A model generated the notes under the pieces. That model was not told the DNA's origin. It did not search any database and saw only the letters and a list, made by a program, of their open reading frames with translations. Of a stretch of 5,400 bases of DNA, positions 1 through 5,400 are shown in pieces; position 1 is the stretch's first letter, and each line of letters starts with the position of its first letter. The stretch covers positions 1-5,400 of the forward strand of contig JAEUVL010000795.1 of NCBI GenBank assembly GCA_016786965.1, read 5' to 3'. The position numbers and the translations under genes are program-made. This DNA comes from Chitinophagaceae bacterium (lineage in GTDB: Bacteria > Bacteroidota > Bacteroidia > Chitinophagales > Chitinophagaceae).

Positions 1-279
1 TATGATGGCAAGCCGGGCTGGATCTGTAACACCTGCCGCTTTGATAAAAAGAAAGCCAGCGACTGGGTGATTGAAGGCCCAACAAAAGTGAGCAGACATT
101 CAGTTATCTCACAAGGACATTATGTCGGTTTGCAAAAACCAAAAGAGACTATTGCGGAAGTAATGGGTGGCAGGGACCCGAAATTGCTGATGGATATTCA
201 TAGCATCAGTGATGTGAATAGTGTGGAAATAGCTTCGCTGCCGGGACCTGCAACGAGCAAGACATTTGATAAAAAGTGA
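1..279 (+). CDS. nuoG: NADH-quinone oxidoreductase subunit G (NuoG), C-terminal fragment
   Basis: This is the 3' end of a gene that begins upstream of the window. The frame is open from base 1 and ends at TGA 277-279, giving 92 residues. The fragment starts YDGKPGWICNTCRFDKKK, with a Cys-x-x-Cys pair at fragment residues 9 and 12, and continues through DWVIEGPTKVSRHSVIS to a Lys-rich end. I recognise it as the tail of the NuoG-like 2Fe-2S/4Fe-4S protein found in Bacteroidota nuo operons, and its position directly before nuoH fits. NuoG sits in the peripheral arm and relays electrons from the NADH module (NuoEF) towards NuoI. The visible tail does not look like a molybdopterin-oxidoreductase C-terminus, so the protein is probably the short form of NuoG; that is inference because the rest is not visible. 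A GTG at 67 could be read as a start of a small protein, but the uninterrupted frame upstream makes this unlikely. The family is supported mainly by context and recall. Confidence 0.72.
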   Translation, partial: YDGKPGWICNTCRFDKKKASDWVIEGPTKVSRHSVISQGHYVGLQKPKETIAEVMGGRDPKLLMDIHSISDVNSVEIASLPGPATSKTFDKK

Positions 280-288
280 AAAAGCGAA

Positions 289-344
289 TAGTGAATAGTC
301 AACAGGAACTGAAGGATGTACTATTCCTGGTTGACTACTGACCA
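289..344. repeat. Intergenic hairpin with heptad-periodic arms (nuoG-nuoH spacer)
   Basis: The arms at 296-308 and 324-337 pair over 13 bp with one bulged G (329 or 330) and leave a 15-nt loop at 309-323. Weaker pairing extends outward to about 289/344. The left arm lies in a 7-nt tandem pattern: GCGAATA (284-290), GTGAATA (291-297), GTCAACA (298-304). The right side shows GACTACT and GACCAAC (333-346). No T-tract follows, so a rho-independent terminator is unlikely. It could affect mRNA stability or processing between nuoG and nuoH, or be a copy of a dispersed intergenic repeat. The pairing is directly visible; the role is unknown. Confidence 0.6.
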
Positions 345-361
345 ACTAATTTGAGAAGAAC

Positions 362-1414
362 ATGATTTTATTATCGATTGACCTGTGGTTCATTCTTGGA
401 AAAGCAATATTGATAGCGGCTATTATCGGGCTGTCGTTCTTTATTGCTATGTACACCACTTATGCTGAACGTAAAGTGGCTGCATGGCTGCAAGACCGGC
501 GTGGCCCCAACCGGGCCGGGCCATTTGGTATTTTTCAGCCGTTGGCAGATGGCGGCAAGTTGTTTTTCAAGGAAGAGATCATTCCTTTAGCCTCTAACAA
601 AATATTGTTCATATTAGGCCCCGGATTGGCAATGATAACAGCCCTGGTGACCAGCACGGTTATTCCATGGGCAGCACCATTTGTAACGAAAGGCGGCAGC
701 GTCATTCCAATGCAGGTGGCAGATGTGGACATGGGTATTCTTTTAGTGTTCAGTGTGGTAAGTGTTGGTGTGTATGGCATAATGATCGGCGGATGGGCTT
801 CGAATAATAAGTTCTCACTGATGGCGGCTATCCGCGGTGCTTCGCAAATGGTTTCGTACGAATTGCCAATGGGGCTGGCACTGATAGCGGTGTTGTTTAT
901 GACCGGTTCTTTGCAAATGAGCGAGATAGTACGGAGCCAGGTGGAAAATGGGTGGCATATTATTTACCAGCCACTAGGATTTATCATCTTTTTTGTATGC
1001 GCCCTGGCAGAATGTAACCGTACACCTTTTGACTTGCCGGAAGCAGAGAACGAGCTGAACTTTGGCTACCACCAGGAATATTCTTCCATGAAACTGGGAT
1101 TCTATCTCTTTGCGGAATATATCAATATGTTTATCAGCAGTGCGGTGATGGCAACAGTGTACTTTGGCGGGTACGATATTCCGTTCGTGGATGAGTCAAC
1201 CTGGGGGTTAAGTCCCTTCTGGATGTCAATGATCAGCTTCGGGGTATTGATGGCTAAGATATCATTCTTCCTGTTTGTATTTCTCTGGATCCGGTGGACG
1301 ATCCCCCGGTTCCGGTATGATCAATTGATGAACCTTGGCTGGAAGAAACTGATACCACTGGCATTGGCGAACATGATCATTTCGGCGGCAGTAATGTTGC
1401 TGCTAAAAAAATAA
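362..1414 (+). CDS. nuoH: NADH-quinone oxidoreductase subunit H (NuoH)
   Basis: NuoH (ND1 homologue) is the inner-membrane subunit that forms much of the quinone-binding chamber and joins the peripheral arm to the membrane arm of complex I. The protein has 350 residues, slightly longer than the roughly 325 of E. coli. It contains the family signatures. YAERKVAAWLQDRRGPNRAG (residues 34-53) is followed by the conserved ADGGKLFFKE (62-71). A second loop (about 144-172) contains AAIRGASQMVSYELPMGLAL. The acidic loop AECNRTPFDLPEAENEL (216-232) is followed by GYHQEYSSMK (235-244). RWTIPRFRYDQLMNLGWK (311-328) precedes the last helix. About eight membrane helices are visible (near 8-33, 80-102, 121-145, 165-182, 203-216, 246-268, 285-310, 329-347). 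The glutamates of the coupling loop (E227, E229, E231, E239) are present. ATG 362 is the first in-frame start after the spacer and is preceded by the purine-rich GAGAAGAA (353-360). The identification is secure. Confidence 0.98.
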   Translation: MILLSIDLWFILGKAILIAAIIGLSFFIAMYTTYAERKVAAWLQDRRGPNRAGPFGIFQPLADGGKLFFKEEIIPLASNKILFILGPGLAMITALVTSTVIPWAAPFVTKGGSVIPMQVADVDMGILLVFSVVSVGVYGIMIGGWASNNKFSLMAAIRGASQMVSYELPMGLALIAVLFMTGSLQMSEIVRSQVENGWHIIYQPLGFIIFFVCALAECNRTPFDLPEAENELNFGYHQEYSSMKLGFYLFAEYINMFISSAVMATVYFGGYDIPFVDESTWGLSPFWMSMISFGVLMAKISFFLFVFLWIRWTIPRFRYDQLMNLGWKKLIPLALANMIISAAVMLLLKK

Positions 1415-1441
1415 AAAATCATTATTTAAAACGATTTTTTA
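1412..1441. other. AT-rich hairpin over the nuoH stop codon
   Basis: AAAAAATC (1413-1420) pairs perfectly with GATTTTTT (1433-1440) around a 12-nt loop, and T1412 with A1441 adds a ninth pair. The left arm overlaps the nuoH TAA stop (1412-1414). Only one pair is G-C, so the stem is weak. The right arm is itself a T run, so a leaky terminator-like or mRNA 3'-end element is possible. nuoI follows directly in the same conserved operon, which argues against full termination. The structure is seen in the sequence; any function is inference. Confidence 0.35.
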
Positions 1442-1472
1442 ATTACTGATATTTGCGAACTTTTTATAAAGT

Positions 1473-2018
1473 ATGTTAACTCAAAGAGCAAAACCCGTAG
1501 ACCGTAAACCAATGACTTTCTTAGAGAGTATTTATCTCTGGAATATTGTCAAAGGCATGGGTATTACTATTAGTCACCTGTTCAAGAAAAAGGCAACTAT
1601 CAATTACCCGGAACAGAAAAGAACCTTTTCGAAAGTGTTCCGTGGCTTGCATGTGCTGAACCGTGATGCGGAAGGAAGAGAAAATTGCACGGCCTGCGGT
1701 TTATGTGCAGTAGCCTGCCCGGCAGAGGCTATCACCATGGAAGCTGCAGAACGGTTGCCGGGAGAAGAGCATTTGTACAGGGAAGAAAAATATGCGGTAA
1801 AGTACGAGATCAATATGCTGCGTTGTATCTTCTGTGGCTTGTGTGAAGAGGCTTGTCCGAAGGATGCGATCTACTTGTCACAGACCTTTGCACCGGCAAA
1901 TTATGGTAGAAAAGGGTTTATTTATAAGAAAGAAGATTTATTGATACCGCATCCGGTGAATGATAAAGAAGCGTACGAAAAGGCATTGGGAGAACGGGAG
2001 GTAATAAATAAAAATTAA
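1473..2018 (+). CDS. nuoI: NADH-quinone oxidoreductase subunit I (NuoI), 2x[4Fe-4S]
   Basis: NuoI (TYKY/NDUFS8 homologue) carries clusters N6a and N6b in the peripheral arm and hands electrons towards N2 and quinone. The protein has 181 residues, in the usual range for the family. It has two complete ferredoxin motifs. The first is CTACGLCAVACP, with Cys at residues 72, 75, 78 and 82. The second is CIFCGLCEEACP, with Cys at 118, 121, 124 and 128. In this family the last Cys of each motif joins the cluster built on the other motif. The N-terminal part (about 17-40) forms the amphipathic membrane-associated segment, and RGLHVLNRDAEGRENC (57-72) matches the conserved lead-in to the first motif. 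The C-terminal segment after residue 140 is polar and charged. The ATG at 1473 gives the usual N-terminal length; the next in-frame Met (residue 14) would remove part of it. No clear Shine-Dalgarno site is visible upstream (ATAAAGT). The identification is secure. Confidence 0.98.
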   Translation: MLTQRAKPVDRKPMTFLESIYLWNIVKGMGITISHLFKKKATINYPEQKRTFSKVFRGLHVLNRDAEGRENCTACGLCAVACPAEAITMEAAERLPGEEHLYREEKYAVKYEINMLRCIFCGLCEEACPKDAIYLSQTFAPANYGRKGFIYKKEDLLIPHPVNDKEAYEKALGEREVINKN

Positions 2019-2051
2019 AAAATCAAATCACCTGTTCAGAAGGGCTTTTTT
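2017..2051. terminator. Weak terminator-like AT-rich element after nuoI
   Basis: An A-tract (2017-2022, overlapping the nuoI stop) is matched by a T-tract (2046-2051). CCT (2031-2033) can pair with AGG (2041-2043) around a 7-nt loop. The GC core is only three pairs and the two halves are separated by an asymmetric internal loop, so the fold is poor. At best it is an attenuating element; continued transcription into nuoJ is expected because the operon is conserved. Confidence 0.2.
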
Positions 2052-2058
2052 GAATTTA

Positions 2059-2066
2059 TATTTTTG
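2059..2066 (+). promoter_or_regulatory. Possible Bacteroidota -7 box upstream of nuoJ
   Basis: TATTTTTG matches the Bacteroidota -7 consensus TAnnTTTG and lies 14 bases before the nuoJ ATG. No convincing -33 TTTG-type element is seen at the expected distance upstream, and the region is very AT-rich, so a chance match is likely. If used, it would give a very short leader. Confidence 0.15.
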
Positions 2067-2080
2067 ACTTTGACAAGCTT

Positions 2081-2581
2081 ATGGGAATTACACAGATACT
2101 TTTTTGGTTTCTTTCGGTAGTAGCACTTTTTAGTGCCTTGATGGTAATTACCAGCAAGAATCCTGTGTACAGTGTACTATGGCTCATCGTTACTTTTTTC
2201 GCCATTTCCGGTCACTATATTTTATTGAATGCACAGTTCCTGGCAATTGTGAATATTATTGTTTATGCCGGAGCTATCATGGTATTGTTCCTGTTTGTTA
2301 TCATGCTGATGAACCTGAATAAAGAGACGGAACCGCAAAAAAGCCGCTGGCTGAAAATGGCAGGGGCTGTAGCAGGAGGTTGCCTGCTGTTGGTATTGGT
2401 GGCCGCATTGAAGGATACGGATATGAAAGATCAGCAGGCGCTGGTGAATGAAGGAAATATCGGCCTGATCAAAAACCTGGGAAAAGAATTATTTACCACC
2501 TATGTGGTGCCTTTTGAAATAAGCAGTGTGCTGTTTTTAAGTGCGATGGTAGGTGCTGTGGTCATTGGAAAAAAGGAATAG
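2081..2581 (+). CDS. nuoJ: NADH-quinone oxidoreductase subunit J (NuoJ)
   Basis: NuoJ (ND6 homologue) is a membrane-arm subunit between NuoH and NuoK/NuoA. Its third helix contains the pi-bulge that rearranges during coupling. The protein has 166 residues, within the bacterial range of about 165-185. The diagnostic helix IVNIIVYAGAIMVLFLFVIM (56-75) is present with the conserved Tyr62-Ala-Gly-Ala. KNPVYSVLWL (26-35) matches the conserved start of helix 2, and PFEISSVLFLSAMVGAVVIG (144-163) is the typical last helix. Five membrane helices are predicted (about 5-22, 29-49, 53-78, 90-110, 140-163), with a polar loop (111-139) before the last. The ATG at 2081 gives the standard N-terminus; upstream GACAAGCTT is not a good Shine-Dalgarno site. 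The stop is TAG 2579-2581. The identification is secure. Confidence 0.97.
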   Translation: MGITQILFWFLSVVALFSALMVITSKNPVYSVLWLIVTFFAISGHYILLNAQFLAIVNIIVYAGAIMVLFLFVIMLMNLNKETEPQKSRWLKMAGAVAGGCLLLVLVAALKDTDMKDQQALVNEGNIGLIKNLGKELFTTYVVPFEISSVLFLSAMVGAVVIGKKE

Positions 2582-2583
2582 AA

Positions 2584-2651
2584 AAGTTTAGAGTCAAGAA
2601 TTTAGAATTAGAACGTTGAGCACTGATTTCCAAACTCTTAGTCCATAACTT
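2584..2651. repeat. Imperfect inverted repeat with heptad-periodic arms (nuoJ-nuoK spacer)
   Basis: The arms at 2584-2607 and 2628-2651 are imperfect reverse complements, with 16 of 24 positions matching by hand alignment without gaps, around a 20-nt centre. The left arm has a 7-nt period: GTTTAGA, GTCAAGA, ATTTAGA, then ATTAGAA (2586-2613). The right arm reads in similar units: CAAACTC, TTAGTCC, ATAACTT (2631-2651). The element fills almost the whole spacer and ends 6 bases before the nuoK ATG. It resembles the nuoG-nuoH element in design rather than in exact sequence. A decayed dispersed intergenic repeat is the simplest reading; a regulatory role is not shown. Confidence 0.5.
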
Positions 2652-2657
2652 GAGTGT

Positions 2658-2990
2658 ATGCCTATTAATTATTACATATTTCTCTCGATCGCCTTATTTA
2701 CCATTGGTATAGTAGGGGTACTGACCCGTCGCAATGCGATCATCATATTCATGTGTGTGGAACTGATGCTCAATGCGGTGAATCTGCTGCTGGTGGCTTT
2801 TTCTAAAATGCATCATCTGAAGTATGCCGCCCAGTATGATCCAAGGATCGGGACCGACGGACAGATATTTGTATTCTTCATAATGGTGGTGGCCGCCGCT
2901 GAGGTAAGTGTGGGACTGGCTATCATTGTAATGATGTACCGTAATATCCACTCGGTGGATGTGAATTTCTTAAATCGTTTGAAACATTGA
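2658..2990 (+). CDS. nuoK: NADH-quinone oxidoreductase subunit K (NuoK)
   Basis: NuoK (ND4L homologue) is a three-helix membrane subunit on the proton-coupling path between the quinone module and the antiporter-like subunits. The two essential intramembrane glutamates are present: E35 in helix 2 (VELMLNAVNLLL, 34-45) and E82 in helix 3 (AAAEVSVGLAI, 79-89). These correspond to E36 and E72 of E. coli NuoK. TRRN (23-26) between helices 1 and 2 and TDGQ (66-69) before helix 3 are also conserved. The protein has 110 residues, against 100 in E. coli; the extra length lies mainly in the loop between helices 2 and 3 (about 49-66, SKMHHLKYAAQYDPRIG), which is rich in His, Lys and Tyr. The ATG at 2658 gives the expected N-terminus directly before helix 1; no Shine-Dalgarno site is clear. 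nuoL starts 19 bases downstream, so translation is probably coordinated. The identification is secure. Confidence 0.98.
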   Translation: MPINYYIFLSIALFTIGIVGVLTRRNAIIIFMCVELMLNAVNLLLVAFSKMHHLKYAAQYDPRIGTDGQIFVFFIMVVAAAEVSVGLAIIVMMYRNIHSVDVNFLNRLKH

Positions 2991-3009
2991 CGCTGTTTAG
3001 AATATAGTT

Positions 3010-4902
3010 ATGCAGAATGCTTTACAAATAGTTTACCTGATTCCTCTCTTGCCCCTGCTTGGTTTTTTGATCAATGGGTTAGGAAGGAAACAGTTGTCCA
3101 AGCCGCTCATTGGTATTATTGGCAGCGGGGTGGTGCTGGCTTCCTTTGCGATCAGCATCTGGGTCTTTTTGCAGGTAAAAGGCGGTAATACCCACGAAGC
3201 ACATTATTTTGATTTTATCAATGTAGGATCGCTTCAGATTCCTTTTGCCTTTAAGATAGATCAGCTCTCCTCCTTATTTCTTCTGATCATCACCGGCGTT
3301 GGCTCTCTCATCCACATATACTCTACTGCCTATATGCACGAAGAGAAAACGGAGCATTTCGGCCGGTACTTTGCTTACCTCAACCTTTTTGTTTTCTCCA
3401 TGCTGCTGCTGGTGATGGGATCTAATTTCATCATCATGTTCATTGGCTGGGAAGGAGTAGGGCTTTGTTCTTACCTATTGATCGGGTATTGGTTCAAAAA
3501 CCATGATTATAACAAAGCCGCCAATAAAGCCTTTGTGATGAACCGAATTGGTGACCTGGCTTTTCTTGTAGCCATTTTCTGGATCATTTCAAAAGTGGGG
3601 AATGTGAACTTTGGAGATGTATTTGCTTTTGCAGAGGCCAATAAATTTTCTTCTACTGATATTACAGTAATTACTTTACTGCTCTTTGTGGGTGCTACAG
3701 GTAAAAGTGCCCAGATACCTTTATACACCTGGCTGCCTGATGCGATGGCTGGCCCCACACCTGTATCTGCGCTGATACATGCGGCCACCATGGTAACGGC
3801 CGGTATTTACATGATCGCCCGGAGCAATGTGCTGTACTCCATGTCCCATATTACGATGGATATTGTTGCCTATGTGGGATTAGCTACAGCCCTGCTGGCA
3901 GCTACCATTGCCCTGAAGCAAAATGATATTAAAAAAGTGCTGGCATATTCTACGGTGAGCCAGTTGGGTTTCATGTTCCTGGCCCTGGGTACAGGTGCCT
4001 ATACAGCAGCAGTTTTTCATGTAATGACGCATGCCTTCTTTAAAGCCCTGATGTTCCTGGGCAGTGGTAGTGTGATACATGCCATGGGCGGGGAGCAGGA
4101 TATCCGGAACATGGGCGGATTAAGTAAGAAATTAAAGATCACTTTCTGGACATTTGTGATCGGCTGTATCGCCATCGCAGGCATTCCGCCGTTCAGTGGC
4201 TTCTTTTCCAAAGATGCTATACTCCTGAGTGCTTTTGAGAAAAGCCCTGTACTATATGGTATCGCTTTATTTACTGCTTTATTGACCGCCTTCTATATGT
4301 TCCGTTTATTGTTCATTACGTTCACGGGAAAATTCCGCGGTACACATGAGCAGGAACACCACCTGCATGAAAGTCCTGCAGCTATGACCATTCCGCTGAT
4401 CATTCTGGCGGTATTGTCTATTGCAGGCGGGTTTGTAGGAATCCCGGAAGTATTTATGCACGGTGGTGATAAACTGGGTGAATTCCTGGCACCTGTCATA
4501 AAGCCACATGGAACACACACGGTTTCTCATTCCACAGAGTATATGCTGATGGGTCTTTCCACTGGCCTCGTATTGGTCATGATCGTTGTCGCCTGGTATA
4601 AATTCAGGAACTATCAGCGCAGCGAGGCTGCAGGCCTGGGCAAAGTACTCGAGAATAAATGGTATGTGGATGAACTGTATGATAAGATTATCGTAACCCC
4701 TTTGCATAAGTTTGGTGGTTTTCTAAAGTCGGTTATCGAGAAATCAGTGGTGGATGGATTGGTAAATGGAGTGGGACGGATGGTGCAGTATGGCAGCCGG
4801 CAGATGCGCCTGCTGCAAAGTGGCCAGGTGGGTAATTATGTGCTGCTGATGGTGGTGAGCATGGTGTTGATTTTTGTACTACAATTCTTTTTGAGAAAAT
4901 AA
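3010..4902 (+). CDS. nuoL: NADH-quinone oxidoreductase subunit L (NuoL)
   Basis: NuoL (ND5 homologue) is the distal antiporter-like subunit of the membrane arm; it pumps protons and carries the long transverse helix that runs along the arm. The protein has 630 residues, against 613 in E. coli. The N-terminal ND5 domain includes FGRYFAYLNLFVFSMLLL (117-134). The proton-transfer residues are in place: E148 in GWEGVGLCSYLLIGYW, K232 in GATGKSAQIPLYTWLPDAM (228-246), H257 in PVSALIHAATMVTAGIY, H337/H341/K345 in HVMTHAFFKALMFL, and K401 in GFFSKDAIL. The C-terminus shows the NuoL-specific KWYVDELYD (550-558), then the amphipathic stretch to LLQSGQVGNY (601-610), and a final anchoring helix (611-628). 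A His- and Glu-rich loop, HEQEHHLHESP (446-456), follows the antiporter core. These C-terminal features separate it from NuoM and NuoN. TAA 4900-4902 is one base from the nuoM ATG. The identification is secure. Confidence 0.98.
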   Translation: MQNALQIVYLIPLLPLLGFLINGLGRKQLSKPLIGIIGSGVVLASFAISIWVFLQVKGGNTHEAHYFDFINVGSLQIPFAFKIDQLSSLFLLIITGVGSLIHIYSTAYMHEEKTEHFGRYFAYLNLFVFSMLLLVMGSNFIIMFIGWEGVGLCSYLLIGYWFKNHDYNKAANKAFVMNRIGDLAFLVAIFWIISKVGNVNFGDVFAFAEANKFSSTDITVITLLLFVGATGKSAQIPLYTWLPDAMAGPTPVSALIHAATMVTAGIYMIARSNVLYSMSHITMDIVAYVGLATALLAATIALKQNDIKKVLAYSTVSQLGFMFLALGTGAYTAAVFHVMTHAFFKALMFLGSGSVIHAMGGEQDIRNMGGLSKKLKITFWTFVIGCIAIAGIPPFSGFFSKDAILLSAFEKSPVLYGIALFTALLTAFYMFRLLFITFTGKFRGTHEQEHHLHESPAAMTIPLIILAVLSIAGGFVGIPEVFMHGGDKLGEFLAPVIKPHGTHTVSHSTEYMLMGLSTGLVLVMIVVAWYKFRNYQRSEAAGLGKVLENKWYVDELYDKIIVTPLHKFGGFLKSVIEKSVVDGLVNGVGRMVQYGSRQMRLLQSGQVGNYVLLMVVSMVLIFVLQFFLRK

Positions 4903-4903
4903 T

Positions 4904-5400
4904 ATGGTCCCTGTTTTACTGATATTGATCCCATTGCTGACCGGTCTTGCTTCTTTCTTTGTAAAAAATGAAAAGACAGTAAAGACCTGGGCACTTTTTG
5001 CTTCATTGCTTACACTCGGCGTTTCATTGCTTGGGCTTACAGTGCTGAAAGAAGATAAATACTTGCAGCACCAGTGTCAGTGGTTGCTGTCTATCGGCAG
5101 CAGCTTCTCTGTAAAGCTGGATGGGATGGGACAGGTGCTTTGTTTGTTAAATGCCATTGCTTACCCATTGGTCATACTGGCCACCTGGAAGAGCTCCTAT
5201 AAAAAGGGTAATAGTTTCTTCGCATTGATGCTGCTGGCACAAGCGGGTATGATGGGGGTGTTCCTGTCGATGGATGCATTGTTGTTTTATTTCTTCTGGG
5301 AGTTAGCACTTATACCCATGTATTTCCTTTGTTCTCAGTGGGGCGGTGAAAAACGCATAGCAGTTACTTTCAAATTCTTTATTTATACATTCATCGGCTC
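4904..5400 (+). CDS. nuoM: NADH-quinone oxidoreductase subunit M (NuoM), N-terminal part
   Basis: The gene starts at ATG 4904, one base after the nuoL stop, and runs off the window end with 165 complete codons visible (roughly a third of the family's usual length of about 500). NuoM (ND4 homologue) is the second antiporter-like proton-pumping subunit of the membrane arm. The visible part has the expected hydrophobic N-terminus (MVPVLLILIPLLTGLASFFV), the luminal segment FSVKLDGMGQVLCLLNAI (68-85), and the helix FYFFWELALIPMYFL (128-142). Its E133 corresponds to the essential helix-5 glutamate of E. coli NuoM (E144). GGEKRIAVTFKFFIYTFIG (147-165) matches the conserved segment that follows. Five membrane helices and the start of a sixth can be seen. 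The 1-bp spacing suggests translational coupling to nuoL; a weak purine run (GAGAAAA, 4893-4899) lies before the start. No frameshift or stop is visible. The identification is secure although partial. Confidence 0.96.
   Translation, partial: MVPVLLILIPLLTGLASFFVKNEKTVKTWALFASLLTLGVSLLGLTVLKEDKYLQHQCQWLLSIGSSFSVKLDGMGQVLCLLNAIAYPLVILATWKSSYKKGNSFFALMLLAQAGMMGVFLSMDALLFYFFWELALIPMYFLCSQWGGEKRIAVTFKFFIYTFIG

Noticed and set aside
67..279. Separate small protein starting at GTG 67
   Set aside because: The same frame is open back to base 1 and the residues before 67 (WICNTCRFDKKK) continue the NuoG-like sequence, so it is the end of a larger gene.
109..345. Antisense 78-codon open frame across the nuoG tail and the spacer
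   Set aside because: It overlaps the conserved NuoG tail and the inverted repeat; nothing in it looks like a known protein.
446..560. GC-rich stretch in nuoH with local CCGG/GGCC palindromes
   Set aside because: It encodes the conserved RRGPNRAGPFG segment, so codon content explains it.
1448..1455. Possible -7 box (GATATTTG) before nuoI
   Set aside because: The first base mismatches TAnnTTTG, no -33 partner is seen, and it lies in an AT-rich spacer inside a conserved operon.
3507..4211. Three further antisense open frames (64-94 codons) in nuoL
   Set aside because: Their composition mirrors the nuoL coding strand, and no start context or family similarity supports them.
4306..4707. Antisense open frame of 133 codons inside nuoL
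   Set aside because: It lies wholly opposite a conserved subunit, has no recognisable domain or hydrophobic pattern of its own, and is what chance open frames on the opposite strand of a long gene look like.
1..5400. Mobile element, CRISPR array, tRNA/rRNA or an undescribed multi-gene system
   Set aside because: Every gene is an ordinary complex I subunit in standard order and orientation; no transposase, direct-repeat array, structural RNA or unassigned gene is present.

Overview
This window is an internal slice of a respiratory complex I operon (nuo, proton-pumping NADH:quinone oxidoreductase). All genes lie on the + strand, in the order nuoG (3' end only), nuoH, nuoI, nuoJ, nuoK, nuoL, nuoM (5' part only). 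The order matches the standard bacterial nuo cluster, and each complete subunit is full length with its key residues intact. The likely source is a member of the Bacteroidota, probably Chitinophagaceae or a close relative. This is inferred from the protein style (NuoH 'GYHQEYSSMKLGFYLFAEY', the NuoK loop extension, the NuoG tail), moderate GC, absence of strong Shine-Dalgarno sites, and AT-rich spacers. It is a recognition-based judgement, not a database result.

Layout: bases 1-279 encode the last 92 residues of a NuoG-like iron-sulfur protein. Bases 280-361 are an 82-bp spacer with a heptad-periodic hairpin. nuoH spans 362-1414, followed by a 58-bp AT-rich spacer with a short hairpin. nuoI spans 1473-2018, followed by a 62-bp AT-rich spacer. 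nuoJ spans 2081-2581, followed by a 76-bp spacer with a second heptad-periodic imperfect inverted repeat. nuoK spans 2658-2990, then 19 bp, then nuoL (3010-4902), then 1 bp, then nuoM from 4904 past the window end. No stretch above 300 bases lacks a gene.

How the genes work together: NuoG and NuoI carry iron-sulfur clusters of the electron path from NADH. NuoI passes electrons to quinone at the site built partly by NuoH. NuoH, J and K couple quinone reduction to the membrane arm, and NuoL and NuoM are the antiporter-like proton-pumping subunits.

I found no new biological system, mobile element, CRISPR array, RNA gene or broken gene. The only structures the genes do not explain are in the spacers. 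The best is a pair of imperfect inverted repeats with a 7-nt internal period, between nuoG and nuoH and between nuoJ and nuoK.
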